From Magnetospirillum sp. 15-1 (GTDB lineage: Bacteria > Pseudomonadota > Alphaproteobacteria > Rhodospirillales > Magnetospirillaceae): a stretch of DNA of 64,000 nucleotides. Made by a program: the position numbers and the translations under genes. The notes under the pieces were generated by a model. That model did not search any database. It saw only the letters and a list, made by a program, of their open reading frames with translations, and was not told the origin of the DNA. This document shows, piece by piece, positions 25,158 to 34,388 of the stretch. Numbering within the stretch: position 1 is the stretch's first letter; every line of letters starts with the position of its first letter. The DNA lies in NCBI RefSeq assembly GCF_900184795.1, contig NZ_FXXN01000022.1:201501-265500 (forward strand), read 5' to 3'.

Positions 25158-25790
25158 ATGAGCCGACGGATCCAGATACTGAGGCGAGCCACCGAGGTGT
25201 TCGAGCGCCAGGGGGTCAACCGCACGTCCATCGAGGACATCGCCAACGCGGTCGGCATCAAGCGCGAGGCCATCTATTATTATTTCAAGAGCCGCGCCGA
25301 CATCCTGCTCAAGATCATCCTGCCGCAGAGCACCTCGCTGGTCATGGGGCTGGGATCGATCATCAATTCCAACCTGCCGGCCGAGGAAAAGCTGGAGGCG
25401 GCCATCCGCAACCACCTGGACCGCTTCAATCCCAATTATCTGGAAATGACGGTGGCGCTGCGCGAGGATCACTTCCTCGAGGATGAGAGCAAGGCCGCAG
25501 AACTGCGCGGGGTGTGGAACGAATACACCCATCTGTGGACCCGCCTGATCGAGGAGGGCCAGGAGCAGGGCATCTTCAAGCCCGACCTGGATGCCCGCAT
25601 GGTGGCCAACGGCGTCCTGGGCATGTGCAACTGGATGTCGCGCTGGTACGACCCCGGCAAATCCATTCCCATCGACAAGATCCTGGAAATCTTCTTCACC
25701 ATGGTGGCGCACGGCATCGTCGACCCCGCCGCCGCCAAGCCCCCGGCGAAGAAGCCGCGCCGGCCGCGCAAGGCCGTTTCCACGGACTGA
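25158..25790 (+). CDS. TetR-family regulator of the long catabolic operon
   Basis: A 210-residue TetR protein with the N-terminal HTH (SRRIQILRRATEVFERQG, then TSIEDIANAVGIKREAIYYYF) and a helical ligand domain; the C-terminus is a basic tail (PAKKPRRPRKA). It is transcribed divergently from the operon and the intervening 220 bp hold twin palindromes. By analogy with other TetR proteins in this arrangement it represses the operon until an acyl-CoA or related intermediate binds. The ligand is unknown. Confidence 0.88.
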   Translation: MSRRIQILRRATEVFERQGVNRTSIEDIANAVGIKREAIYYYFKSRADILLKIILPQSTSLVMGLGSIINSNLPAEEKLEAAIRNHLDRFNPNYLEMTVALREDHFLEDESKAAELRGVWNEYTHLWTRLIEEGQEQGIFKPDLDARMVANGVLGMCNWMSRWYDPGKSIPIDKILEIFFTMVAHGIVDPAAAKPPAKKPRRPRKAVSTD

Positions 25791-25839
25791 GGGGCGGCCG
25801 CAGGAATTTGGATTGACTACAAACTGAATTGCGCCATAT

Positions 25840-25857
25840 TATTTTAATCATAAACTA
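25840..25857. promoter_or_regulatory. Candidate MarR-type operator, site 2
   Basis: TATTTTAATCATAAACTA shares 15 of 18 bases with the site at 32986-33003. It lies 35 bp upstream of the ATG at 25892. It overlaps an alternative in-frame start at 25829, which is a further reason to prefer the downstream start. Confidence 0.6.
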
Positions 25858-25891
25858 TCTTGCCGCCGCGACGGTGGTCAGGGAGGTTGTG

Positions 25892-28144
25892 ATGAAGATA
25901 GCCTGCATCGGCGGCGGCCCCGCGTCCTTGTACTTCGCCATCCTCATGAAGAAGCAGCGTCCCGAGGCCACCATCCGGGTGGTCGAACGCAATCCGGCCA
26001 ACGTCACCTGGGGATTCGGCGTGGTGTTCTCGGACGCCACCATGGCCAATTTCGCCGAGGCCGACCCGGAATCATACCGCCAGATCACCGAGGCCTTCGC
26101 CCATTGGGACGATATCGAGACCCATTACATGGGCCAGGTCCTGGTGTCGCGCGGCCACGGCTTCGCCGGTCTTTCACGGCTGAAGCTCCTGCAGATCCTC
26201 GAGGCGCGGGCCAAGGACCTGGGGGTCGAGGTGGTCCACGACGCCAACGTCACCGATATCGGGGAATACCGCTCCTGGGATCTGGTGGTGGCCGGCGACG
26301 GCATCAACAGCGTGGTGCGCGACCAGCACAAGGAGCATTTCGGCGTCGACATCGACCTGCGTCCCAACAAGTTCATCTGGCTGGGCACCACGCGGCCGTT
26401 CGGGGCCTTCACCTTCTTCTTCCGCGAGAACGAGCACGGCCTGTTCCGCTCCCACTGCTATCAGTTCGAGGACGGGCGTTCGACTTTCATCATCGAATGC
26501 ACCGAGGATACCTGGCGCAAGGCCGGGCTGGACCGCGCCGACGAGGCGGCCAGCGTCGCCTATTGCGAGCGCCTGTATGCCGCCGAGTTGGAGGGGCACC
26601 CTCTGATCTCCAACAACTCCATCTGGCGCAGCTTCCCCCGGGTCAGGAACAGTCGCTGGCATCACGGCAACGTGGTGCTGATGGGCGACGCGCTGCATAC
26701 CGCCCATTTCACCATCGGCTCGGGCACCAAGCTGGCCATGGAGGACGGCATCGCCCTGGCGGCGGCCATTGCCGCCAATCCCACCCTGGATTCCGCCCTC
26801 GACGCCTTCGAGCTCCATCGCCGGCCGGTGGTCGACAGCCTGCAGCGCGCCTCGCAGGTCAGCATGGAGTGGTTCGAGCAGACCGAGCGCTATCACGGCC
26901 GCCTCGACCCGGTGCAGTTCAATTTCTCCATGCTGACCCGGTCGCTGCGCATCACCTATGACAACCTGCGGCTCCGTGATCCCGAATACGTGGACGGCAT
27001 CGAGCACTGGTTCGCCGACATGGCGGCGCGCCAGGCCGGCACCCCGCCCCCCGACCGGCCGACACCGCCCATGTTCACGCCGTTGCGGCTGCGCGGCATG
27101 GTCCTGGCCAATCGGGTGGTGGTGTCGCCCATGTGCATGTACTCGGCGGACGACGGCACCATCGGCGACTTCCATCTGGTTCATCTGGGCAGCCGCGCCA
27201 TGGGCGGAGCCGGTCTGGTGATCGCCGAGATGACCGATGTCAGTCCGGAAGGGCGCATCACGCCCGGCTGCGCCGGCCTCTACAAGCCCGAGCATGCGAC
27301 GGCCTGGAAGCGGGTCTGCGACTTTGTCCACGCCAACAGCGAGGCCAAGATCGCGGTGCAGTTGGGCCATGCCGGGCGCAAGGGCTCGACCCGGCTGATC
27401 TGGGACGGGATGGATCAGCCCCTGGACCACGGCAACTGGCCGGTGATGGGGCCGTCGCCCATTGCCTACCGCCCGGCCAATCAGGTTCCCAAGGCCATGG
27501 ACCGCGCCGACATGGACAAGGTGTTGGCCGATTTCGCCCACGCCACCCGTCTGGCCGAACAGGCCGGGTTCGACATGGTCGAGGTTCATTTCGCCCACGG
27601 CTACCTGCTGTCCACCTTCCTGTCGCCGCTCACCAACCACCGGACCGACGAATACGGCGGCTCCCTGGAGAACCGCATGCGCTTTCCGCTGGAGGTGTTC
27701 CGGGCGGTACGCGAGGTCTGGCCGGCGGCGAAGCCCATTTCAGTGCGCATTTCCGCCACCGACTGGGCCGAGGGCGGCTTCACCCCCGAGGACGGGGTGG
27801 AGGTGGCGCGGCGCCTGAAGGAATTGGGCTGCGACATCATCGACGTCTCGGCCGGTCAGGTGGTGGCCGAGCAGAAGCCGGTCTATGGCCGTCTGTTCCA
27901 GACCCCCTTCGCCGACCGTATCCGGCTGGAAGCGGGCATTCCCACCATGACCGTGGGCAACGTCCAGTCCCATGCCGACGTCAACACCATTCTGGCGGCT
28001 GGCCGCGCCGATCTGTGCGTGCTGGCCCGTACCCATCTGTTCGATCCCTACTGGACCCGCCATGCCGCCGCCGAGCAGGGCTATCCCATGCCCTGGCCGA
28101 AACAGTACGCCTCCATCGACGGCTTTGTGCCCCGCTCGGGGTAA
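25892..28144 (+). CDS. 2-aminobenzoyl-CoA monooxygenase/reductase-type fused flavoenzyme
   Basis: A 750-residue fusion. Residues 1 to about 375 form an FAD monooxygenase (GGGPASLY near 8, [10 protein letters not shown] near 135, [12 protein letters not shown] near 265). About 390-750 form an Old-Yellow-Enzyme/YqjM-type reductase ([62 protein letters not shown]). This architecture is that of 2-aminobenzoyl-CoA monooxygenase/reductase of Azoarcus evansii, which hydroxylates and reduces the ring. Salicylyl-CoA 5-hydroxylases of the fused type look similar. The nearby 2-aminobenzoate-CoA-type ligase and RidA favour anthranilate. ATG 25892 is preceded by CAGGGAGG. Confidence 0.85.
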   Translation: MKIACIGGGPASLYFAILMKKQRPEATIRVVERNPANVTWGFGVVFSDATMANFAEADPESYRQITEAFAHWDDIETHYMGQVLVSRGHGFAGLSRLKLLQILEARAKDLGVEVVHDANVTDIGEYRSWDLVVAGDGINSVVRDQHKEHFGVDIDLRPNKFIWLGTTRPFGAFTFFFRENEHGLFRSHCYQFEDGRSTFIIECTEDTWRKAGLDRADEAASVAYCERLYAAELEGHPLISNNSIWRSFPRVRNSRWHHGNVVLMGDALHTAHFTIGSGTKLAMEDGIALAAAIAANPTLDSALDAFELHRRPVVDSLQRASQVSMEWFEQTERYHGRLDPVQFNFSMLTRSLRITYDNLRLRDPEYVDGIEHWFADMAARQAGTPPPDRPTPPMFTPLRLRGMVLANRVVVSPMCMYSADDGTIGDFHLVHLGSRAMGGAGLVIAEMTDVSPEGRITPGCAGLYKPEHATAWKRVCDFVHANSEAKIAVQLGHAGRKGSTRLIWDGMDQPLDHGNWPVMGPSPIAYRPANQVPKAMDRADMDKVLADFAHATRLAEQAGFDMVEVHFAHGYLLSTFLSPLTNHRTDEYGGSLENRMRFPLEVFRAVREVWPAAKPISVRISATDWAEGGFTPEDGVEVARRLKELGCDIIDVSAGQVVAEQKPVYGRLFQTPFADRIRLEAGIPTMTVGNVQSHADVNTILAAGRADLCVLARTHLFDPYWTRHAAAEQGYPMPWPKQYASIDGFVPRSG

Positions 28145-28186
28145 AGTATCGGGTCTTAGGTCGGGATCGAGAGAGGTTTGCATTGT

Positions 28187-28284
28187 CTCGTCATGGCCGG
28201 GCCTGACCCGGCCACCCACGCGCCGCCGTTTGGCATTGTGCTGGTGGAGCCATGGATGCCCGGACCAAGTCCGGGCATGACGAG
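28187..28284. repeat. Compound palindromic (REP-like) element, likely bidirectional terminator
   Basis: Outer arms CTCGTCATG (28187-28195) and CATGACGAG (28276-28284) enclose two hairpins: GGCCGGG-N5-CCCGGCC (28195-28213) and ATGCCCGGAC-CAA-GTCCGGGCAT (28256-28278). It lies between two convergent genes. Its form is that of dispersed alphaproteobacterial intergenic repeats that often follow genes. Confidence 0.7.
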
Positions 28285-28320
28285 CAAAATGGATTTGCTT
28301 CATGTTTGGGGTATGCCGCC

Positions 28321-29286
28321 CTAATCCAGCAATCCGCCGACGCCCAGTTCCATGATGTCGCGGCCGCTGGTGGGAAGGTCGGCCATGATCCGGCGCAGCA
28401 CCAGGTCAAGGCCGTTCAGCGCCTCGGCGCGGGCGCAACTGGGCAGGACCAGTACCGGAACCGGGCCGATGCGGGCGAGCAGCAGCATGTTGCCCGGTTC
28501 CACCGGCATGCCGAAATGCGTGATGGTGCCGCCGGCCCGCATGATGGCTGCCGGAACCATGTCGCGGCGGTCGGTGGTGACCAGGGCGCCGGAGATCAGC
28601 AGGATCTCGCACCCGCCGTCCAGGGCCTGGCGGATCGACCGCTCCAGGGCGTCCGGCTGGTGGGGGCAGCGCAGTTCGGGTTCCAGCCGGCTGCCCAGGC
28701 CCTCGACCCGCTGGCGGGTGACCGCCACGGTGGCATCCAGGGCCGCGTCGGTGGTGCCTGGCAGGGCGGTGAGGATCATGCCGACCGGACGGGAACGGAA
28801 CGGATGGACCCGGATGGCGGCCTTGCCGGCGGCGGCGACGCAGGCGTGGACGGTTGCGGAATCCACCGCGAAGGGAATGATCTTCACCGTGGCGATGCGC
28901 TGGCCCGGCGTCACCACCGTCCAGGGAACGGCGGTGGCCGCCGTCACCGCCTCGTCCACCCGGTTGAGGCGGCCGATGCGCCCGGCGTCGACGGCCAAAA
29001 GCCCGTGATGACGGGCGAACAGGTTGCAGCGCCCGGTGGAGGCCGGGCCGAGCTGGAGTCCGTCTCCGGCCAGGGCCTGGGCGACGGTCCGCGCCGCCTC
29101 GTTCTCGTCCAGGTCTCCCGGCTCGACGGTACAGCCGGTCACCCGGGGCAGGCCGCCGGCCCGCAGGGTTGCCACGTCGGCGGCGCTCAGCCGGCGACCC
29201 TTGATCAGCTTGCCCGTCTCCAGGACCATGGTGTGTGCCAGGATCACGCCTTCGGCCCGGTCGAGCGGAACCTCGCCGAAGATCAC
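28321..29286 (-). CDS. Molybdopterin-binding (MoCF/MoeA-like) domain protein
   Basis: The 321-residue product contains a MoaB/Mog-like domain in its second half (PVGMILTALPG near 170, CEILLISGALVTTDRRD near 225, then PGNMLLLARIGPVPVLVLPSC near 275). The first part (LDRAEGVILAHTM, LIKGRRLSAADVATL) is typical of a MoeA-related group often found beside molybdenum hydroxylase genes. It may help deliver or modify molybdopterin for the three-subunit hydroxylase at 10.7-14.3 kb; this is inference. The GTG start overlaps the NnrS stop by 4 bp (GTGA), so the two are coupled. Confidence 0.65.
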   Translation of the reverse strand: MIFGEVPLDRAEGVILAHTMVLETGKLIKGRRLSAADVATLRAGGLPRVTGCTVEPGDLDENEAARTVAQALAGDGLQLGPASTGRCNLFARHHGLLAVDAGRIGRLNRVDEAVTAATAVPWTVVTPGQRIATVKIIPFAVDSATVHACVAAAGKAAIRVHPFRSRPVGMILTALPGTTDAALDATVAVTRQRVEGLGSRLEPELRCPHQPDALERSIRQALDGGCEILLISGALVTTDRRDMVPAAIMRAGGTITHFGMPVEPGNMLLLARIGPVPVLVLPSCARAEALNGLDLVLRRIMADLPTSGRDIMELGVGGLLD

Positions 29287-30485
29287 GGGCTTACCCTCCG
29301 GGGCAGGCTGGGGGCGATCAGGAAGCGGCCGTAAAGGCCGAGATAGATGGCGATGGAGACCACCCACAGCGTGGCCGAAGCCGCCAGAAGGGCGCCGCCG
29401 TCGGCCACTGTCCGCAACACGGCGGCCAGCCCCATGCAGACGAACCCGGCGACCATGATGACGGGAAGGCGCAGGTCGCGGCCCGTATGCTTGAGCGCCA
29501 CCCGACTCATCAGGCTGAGCTTGGTCAATCCCATGGCGCCGATGGTGAAGGCGTGCACGGCGGCGGAGGCGGGGATGGGGACGCCCAGCGCCGTCGCCGC
29601 CTGCAAGATCAGCGAGACGATCAGGCAGGCGTAGCCGGCATGCATGGCCGCCAGCATGGGCGAGGCGATCACGGCGCCGCTTCGCCACGACGCCATGCGC
29701 AGCGCATGGATCGCGGCGGTGGCCAGGGCCGCTCCGCCGACGGCCGCTCCTCCCAGGCCGGCGAACTCGGCAAGGGCGACGGCCAGCAGCCCGGCGGGGG
29801 CCAGAATCTCGACGGGGCGGCGAAAGCCGATGGTGGCGGCGGGGTCGCGCTCGCGCAGGTGGGATTCGGTGAAGACCGGGGTCAGCAGGCCGCCGACGAA
29901 GCTGAACAGGATCATCAGGGCGTAATAGGTGGCGCGGATCCCGAGATGGGCCAGATCCGGGGCCGCCCGGAGAATGCCGAGGTGAAAAACCAGATTGCCG
30001 AGCGCCAGCATGGCCAGGATGGGAATCAGCAGGCGGTAGAGCCGGTTGGCGGTTCCCCAGACCTGCGGCCCGACCACCGCCAGCAGCAGCGGCACGAATG
30101 CCATGTCGAGGACGGCCGTCACGGCGGGCGGAAGGTGCGGCGCCGCCAGGATGGCGGCCCGGCCCAGGCCCCAGACGCCGACCAGCAGCATCAGCCGTCC
30201 GCCCCGGACCGCCGTCGTTCCCGCCCAACTGGGCAGGGCGGTGAGGATGAAGCCGCCGCACATGGCGGCGACGAAGCCGAACATCATTTCGTGGGCGTGC
30301 CATAGTGTCCGGTCATAGGGCAGGGCGAGGATGCCGCCGAAATGTCCCGCCGCCCACAGGCCGAGAGCCAGCGGGCCGTACAGGCAGCCGGCCAGATAGA
30401 ACGGCCGAAAGCCGCTGCTCCACAGCGGCGAGGACGACAGGGATGCGCCCGGATGGGGCCGCGCGGACATTGGCTGGTGCTCCAT
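29283..30485 (-). CDS. NnrS-family haem-copper membrane protein
   Basis: A 400-residue integral membrane protein with about twelve hydrophobic segments and the NnrS signatures: SSGFRPFYL near the N-terminus, LWHAHEMMFGF near 62-72 and HAFTIGAMGLTKLSLMSRV near 315. NnrS binds haem and copper and protects cells from nitric-oxide stress; it is typical of denitrifiers. It is divergent from the ligase gene at 30673 and shares its regulatory region. Coupling to a molybdopterin-domain gene could reflect a nitrate- or nitrite-linked function. Confidence 0.85.
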   Translation of the reverse strand: MEHQPMSARPHPGASLSSSPLWSSGFRPFYLAGCLYGPLALGLWAAGHFGGILALPYDRTLWHAHEMMFGFVAAMCGGFILTALPSWAGTTAVRGGRLMLLVGVWGLGRAAILAAPHLPPAVTAVLDMAFVPLLLAVVGPQVWGTANRLYRLLIPILAMLALGNLVFHLGILRAAPDLAHLGIRATYYALMILFSFVGGLLTPVFTESHLRERDPAATIGFRRPVEILAPAGLLAVALAEFAGLGGAAVGGAALATAAIHALRMASWRSGAVIASPMLAAMHAGYACLIVSLILQAATALGVPIPASAAVHAFTIGAMGLTKLSLMSRVALKHTGRDLRLPVIMVAGFVCMGLAAVLRTVADGGALLAASATLWVVSIAIYLGLYGRFLIAPSLPRRVSP

Positions 30486-30504
30486 TTCGCCACAACGCTC
30501 AAAA

Positions 30505-30522
30505 AACTTTATGCTTGAATTA
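30505..30522. promoter_or_regulatory. Candidate MarR-type operator, site 3 (weaker)
   Basis: AACTTTATGCTTGAATTA agrees with site 1 at 12 of 18 positions. It lies in the divergent region between nnrS and the CoA ligase gene. Confidence 0.4.
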
Positions 30523-30534
30523 TCTCGAATTCAA
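30515..30534. promoter_or_regulatory. Inverted repeat in the nnrS/ligase divergent region
   Basis: TTGAATT-ATCTCG-AATTCAA is a perfect 7-6-7 palindrome overlapping site 3. It could bind a different regulator from the MarR protein. The spacing does not fit the FNR box (TTGAT-N4-ATCAA). Confidence 0.5.
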
Positions 30535-30672
30535 CGGCGATCATGGAAAACCGGAGAACGAGACCCCACCTCGAAATGACCGGGAGCGGAAGGACGGCGC
30601 CCAGCGGCCGTATTCCGTGGTTTAGGCATAAAGGGGCAAGGTGAATATCGATATGGAGAGGAGGTCGCGGAG

Positions 30673-32307
30673 ATGACGCAATCCCTTGGCCGTTCGGCCC
30701 ATCTGGACACCTTTGCCCGCGACAGCCTGCCGCCCGGCGAGTTGTGGCCGGTCATGGATGCCGCCCTACCGCCCCTTTGCGACTACCCGGCCGGGCTCAA
30801 TATCGGGACGGTCCTGCTGGACGACGCGGTGGCGGCCGGCCGTGGAGAGCGGCCGGCGGTTCTTTACGGCGATCAGGTGTGGAGCTACGCCGACCTGCGC
30901 GACAAGGCCAACCGCATCGCCAACGTCCTTAGCCATCGGATGGGGCTGGTTCCCGGCAACCGGGTGCTGCTGCGCGGCCCCAACACTCCCATGCTGCTGG
31001 CCGCCTGGTTCGCCGTGGTCAAGGCGGGGGGAATCTGCGTCGCCACCATGCCGCTGCTGCGGGGGCGCGAGCTGGCCTATATTGCCGCCAAGGCCAAGGT
31101 CACCCACGCGCTGTGCGACATTCGCTTCGCCGAGGAGCTGGAGATCGCCCGCGCCGAATCCCCCGGTCTGGTTCACCTCGCCCATTTCAGCGCCCTGGGA
31201 CAGGCGGGGGAGAGTCTGGATGCCGCCATGGCGGCAGAGCCGGACGTCTACGCCGATGTGCCGACCTCGGCCCTGGACGTGGCGCTGATCGCCTTCACCT
31301 CGGGCACCACCGGCCCGGCCAAGGCCACCATGCACGTGCACCGCGACCTGCTGGCGGTCTGCGACTGCTTTCCCCGGCATGTGGCGGGAGTGAACGAGGA
31401 CGACCGCTTCTGCGGTTCCCCGCCCCTGGCCTTCACCTTCGGCCTGGGGGCGCTGGCCCTGTTCCCGCTGCGGGTGGGGGCCTCGGTGGTGCTGGTGGAG
31501 AGCTTCACCCCGGAAACCATGCTGAAGACCATCCAGGACTACCGGGTGACCGGGCTCTATACCGCGCCCACCGCCTATCGCGCCATGACGGGGCTGTCCA
31601 TCGATTGGGACCTTTCGTCGCTCCGGATGTGCGTGTCGGCGGGCGAACACCTGCCGCTCGCCACCTCCAACGGCTGGCATCGGGCCACCGGGATCAGGAT
31701 CATCGACGGCATCGGCAGCACCGAATTGCTGCACATCTTCATCTCGGCGGCCGGTGACGATATCCGGCCCGGCTCCACCGGCAGGGCGATCTTCGGCTAC
31801 GAGGCGCGCATCATCGATGACGAAGGCCATCCGGTGCCGCCGGGCACGCCCGGCCGTCTGGCGGTGCGCGGGCCGACCGGCTGCCGCTATCTCGGCGACC
31901 CCGAACGCCAGCGCAAATACGTGGCCGACGGCTGGAACCTGACCGGCGACGTCTACACCATGGATGAGGACGGCTATTTCTGGTACCAGGCCCGCTCCGA
32001 CGACATGATCGTTTCCGCCGGCTACAACATCTCGGGTCCCGAGGTGGAGGGGGTTCTGATGGAACATCCCAAGGTGGCCGAATGCGCCGTGGTCGGTCTG
32101 GCCGACGACGAGCGCGGCCAGGTGGTCTCCGCCTTCGTGGTGTTGCGCGACCCCGCCGACGGCGGGGCGGCCCTGATCGAGGAACTGCAGGGCTTCGTCA
32201 AGAGCCGGATCGCCCCCTACAAGTATCCGCGCCGGGTCAGGTTCGTCCAGACCCTGCCGCGCACCGCGACCGGCAAGCTGCAGCGCTTCGCCCTCAGGGA
32301 TCTGTGA
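30673..32307 (+). CDS. 2-aminobenzoate/benzoate-type CoA ligase
   Basis: A 544-residue AMP-forming aryl-CoA ligase with AFTSGTTGPAKATMH near 208, PLAFTFGLG near 250, GIGSTELLHIFIS near 345, LTGDVYTMDEDGYF near 415, YNISGPEVEGVL near 455 and catalytic Lys in RTATGKLQRF near 535. Length and motifs match the benzoate / 2-aminobenzoate-CoA ligase group. With the fused monooxygenase/reductase and RidA it supplies the first step of the hybrid anthranilate pathway. It ends one base before the convergent marR gene. A GAGGAGG-type site precedes the ATG. Confidence 0.85.
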   Translation: MTQSLGRSAHLDTFARDSLPPGELWPVMDAALPPLCDYPAGLNIGTVLLDDAVAAGRGERPAVLYGDQVWSYADLRDKANRIANVLSHRMGLVPGNRVLLRGPNTPMLLAAWFAVVKAGGICVATMPLLRGRELAYIAAKAKVTHALCDIRFAEELEIARAESPGLVHLAHFSALGQAGESLDAAMAAEPDVYADVPTSALDVALIAFTSGTTGPAKATMHVHRDLLAVCDCFPRHVAGVNEDDRFCGSPPLAFTFGLGALALFPLRVGASVVLVESFTPETMLKTIQDYRVTGLYTAPTAYRAMTGLSIDWDLSSLRMCVSAGEHLPLATSNGWHRATGIRIIDGIGSTELLHIFISAAGDDIRPGSTGRAIFGYEARIIDDEGHPVPPGTPGRLAVRGPTGCRYLGDPERQRKYVADGWNLTGDVYTMDEDGYFWYQARSDDMIVSAGYNISGPEVEGVLMEHPKVAECAVVGLADDERGQVVSAFVVLRDPADGGAALIEELQGFVKSRIAPYKYPRRVRFVQTLPRTATGKLQRFALRDL

Positions 32308-32820
32308 TCACTCGGCGGAGGCGTCCTCGTCACCGCGCGGGCGCTTCTGGACCTTGGCGACCGAGGATTTCAGCTTGCCGAGCAGCGCCTGCAATTGCCG
32401 CAGTTCGGCTTCGGTCAGGTCCGCCATGGCTTCGGTGACCCAGGACTGATTGGCCGGGGCCATGCTGGAAAACACCTTGTTGCCCTTGGGGGTGAGGCGG
32501 ACCCACTGGATGCGCCGGTCGTCCTCGTCCTGCAGCCGGTCCACCAGCCCCTCGTCCACCAGCCGGCCGATCAGGCCGGTGACGTTGCCGTTGGTGACCA
32601 TCAGCCGGGCCGAGATTTCCCCCATGGTCAGGCCGCCCGGCGACCGGTAGAGCTGGGACAGCAGATCGAAGCGCGGCAGGGTCGAGCCGAACGATTCGCG
32701 CAGGTTGGTGCGCACCACGGATTCGATCTGCTTGACCGAACTGAACAGGGCCAGCCAGACCCGCAGGGGCAGAAACTGGTCGTCCGCGGTGCCGGCCTCG
32801 GGGACGGCGGGATCATTCAT
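32308..32820 (-). CDS. MarR-family regulator
   Basis: The 170-residue protein has a winged helix (LLSQLYRSPGGLTMGEISARL, then NGNVTGLIGRLVDEGLVDR with the wing DEDDRRIQWVRLT) and helical dimer arms. It resembles BadR-like regulators of aromatic-acid genes. ATG 32820 is preferred over an upstream in-frame ATG at 32852, because the upstream start would place a likely operator (32842-32859) inside the coding region. Its stop abuts the convergent ligase stop with no gap. It likely controls the ligase, the fused flavoenzyme, RidA and the BcrB-like gene through the shared palindrome. Confidence 0.85.
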   Translation of the reverse strand: MNDPAVPEAGTADDQFLPLRVWLALFSSVKQIESVVRTNLRESFGSTLPRFDLLSQLYRSPGGLTMGEISARLMVTNGNVTGLIGRLVDEGLVDRLQDEDDRRIQWVRLTPKGNKVFSSMAPANQSWVTEAMADLTEAELRQLQALLGKLKSSVAKVQKRPRGDEDASAE

Positions 32821-32841
32821 GGCGCTTACTCGCTCTGAAGG

Positions 32842-32859
32842 TGATTGAGACATAAAGCT
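32842..32859. promoter_or_regulatory. Candidate MarR-type operator, site 4 (autoregulatory)
   Basis: On the minus strand AGCTTTATGTCTCAATCA agrees with site 1 at 11 of 18 positions, 22 bp upstream of the marR start. This is the weakest of the set; position is the main support. Confidence 0.35.
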
Positions 32860-32985
32860 CTGCGCCTGCCTGATCAAGGTCAATTTTCCGCGCACGCCGC
32901 CGTTCCGGGAATACCTCGGTTGCATCCCAGCCTCTTCGAGCCGCCGCCGGGCGGAGAGATGGAAAGCCGGGTTGATGCGAGATTA

Positions 32986-33003
32986 TATTTTATGTATAAA
33001 CTA
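32986..33003. promoter_or_regulatory. Candidate MarR-type operator, site 5
   Basis: TATTTTATGTATAAACTA is a palindrome with two mismatched pairs, matching 15 of 18 positions of site 1 and 15 of 18 of site 2. It lies 71 bp upstream of the BcrB-like gene. Confidence 0.6.
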
Positions 33004-33074
33004 TTTCGAGGGGTGGGGATGCCCTGTCCAATTCCGTCCCCTTTTCAATTCCGTCACGGTGTGGAGCCGAAGCC

Positions 33075-34376
33075 ATGAGCGCCGAAGTCATCAAGGAAAT
33101 GTCCATGGTCAAGCAGAAGGCCATGATCGCTCGCAATTACGATCTGCTGACCAGTACCCAGGACCATGGCCGCAAGGTGGTCTCGACCTTCGTTCCCGGC
33201 AATCTCAACGAGCTGATCATGTCCTTCGGCATGCTCAACAATTTGCCGGAGATCAACGCCATCCAGGGCGGGCTGCGCAAGCAGTCGGGCGCCTACATCA
33301 TGGATGCCGAGAAGAACGGCCATTCCGAGGATGTCTGCACCTATGTGAAGGCCGATATCGGCATGATGGGGCGCGGCAATCTGGCGCCCAACGGCCAGCC
33401 GTTTCCGGCCCCGGACATGCTGCTGCTCAGCTATACCGGCTGCTACACCTTCATGAAGTGGTTCGAGCTGCTGCGCGAGGAGTACAAGTGCCCCACCGCC
33501 ATGCTGCACGTCCCCTACGAGGGTGACGGACATTCCACCAAGAACATGCGCGACTACATCGTCAAGCAGCTCAAGGAAGTGGTCATCCCCACCATGGAGC
33601 AGGTGTCGGGGGTCAAGTTCGATATCGACCGCCTGCGCGAATGCCTGAAGCTGTCGGCCAAGGCCGAGGAGGATCTGGTCTGGGTGCTGCAAAGCGCCAA
33701 GAACAAGCCTTCGCCCATCGACGCCTATTTCGGCGCCGTCTACTACGTCGGCCCGATCTTCACCGCCTTTCGCGGCACCCAGGACGCGGTCGAGTTCTAC
33801 CAGATCCTGCGGACCGAGATCGAGGAGCGCATCCGCCTGGGCAAGGGACCGATCACGCCCGAGGGCGAGATGGGGCCGGAGCGTTACCGCCTGGTGACCG
33901 AAGGTCCGCCCAACTGGACCCATTTCCGCGAATTCTGGAAGATGCTCTATGACGAGGGTGCGGTGGCGGTGGCCAGTTCCTACACCAAGGTCGGCGGCGT
34001 CTACGATTACGACGGCTTCCGCCACGATCCCGACCATCCGCTGGAGAGTCTGGCCGATTACTGCCTGGGCTGCTACACCAACCGCAACCTGCCCGAGCGT
34101 ATCGACATGCTGTCCAAGTATGTGCAGGATTACGAGGCCGACGGCCTGCTGATCAACTCCATCAAGAGCTGCAACAGCTTCGCCGCCGGCCAGCTGATGA
34201 TCATGAAGGAAGTGGAGAAGCGGACCGGCAAGCCCGGCGCCTTCGTCGAGACCGATCTGGTGGACCCGCGCTATTTCTCGGCCGCCAACGTCAAGAACCG
34301 TCTGGAAAGCTATTTCCAGATGATCGAGCAGAAGCGGCGCGGCGGCGGTTCCGTTCCCCTGGCGGCCGCCCAGTAG
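33075..34376 (+). CDS. Orphan benzoyl-CoA reductase subunit B-like protein
   Basis: A 433-residue member of the HgdB/BcrB family, full length compared with BcrB of Thauera (about 430). Conserved cysteines lie in LSYTGCYTF near 116, DYCLGCYTN near 335 and SIKSCNSF near 375, the type that hold the [4Fe-4S] cluster at the substrate site. In known enzymes BcrB works with BcrC and with the ATPase subunits BcrA and BcrD. None of these is here; the next gene is ridA. It could serve as an alternative subunit for an amino-substituted ring or partner with subunits encoded elsewhere. Confidence 0.85.
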   Translation: MSAEVIKEMSMVKQKAMIARNYDLLTSTQDHGRKVVSTFVPGNLNELIMSFGMLNNLPEINAIQGGLRKQSGAYIMDAEKNGHSEDVCTYVKADIGMMGRGNLAPNGQPFPAPDMLLLSYTGCYTFMKWFELLREEYKCPTAMLHVPYEGDGHSTKNMRDYIVKQLKEVVIPTMEQVSGVKFDIDRLRECLKLSAKAEEDLVWVLQSAKNKPSPIDAYFGAVYYVGPIFTAFRGTQDAVEFYQILRTEIEERIRLGKGPITPEGEMGPERYRLVTEGPPNWTHFREFWKMLYDEGAVAVASSYTKVGGVYDYDGFRHDPDHPLESLADYCLGCYTNRNLPERIDMLSKYVQDYEADGLLINSIKSCNSFAAGQLMIMKEVEKRTGKPGAFVETDLVDPRYFSAANVKNRLESYFQMIEQKRRGGGSVPLAAAQ

Positions 34377-34388
34377 GAGGTGGGTTCA

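Noticed and set aside
25829-25891. Start of the fused flavoenzyme at 25829
   Set aside because: The added 21 residues precede the FAD motif start, cover the palindromic operator, and lack the strong ribosome-binding site that precedes ATG 25892.
30505-30534. FNR/Anr box in the nnrS promoter
   Set aside because: The sequence does not have TTGAT-N4-ATCAA; the half-site spacing and bases differ.
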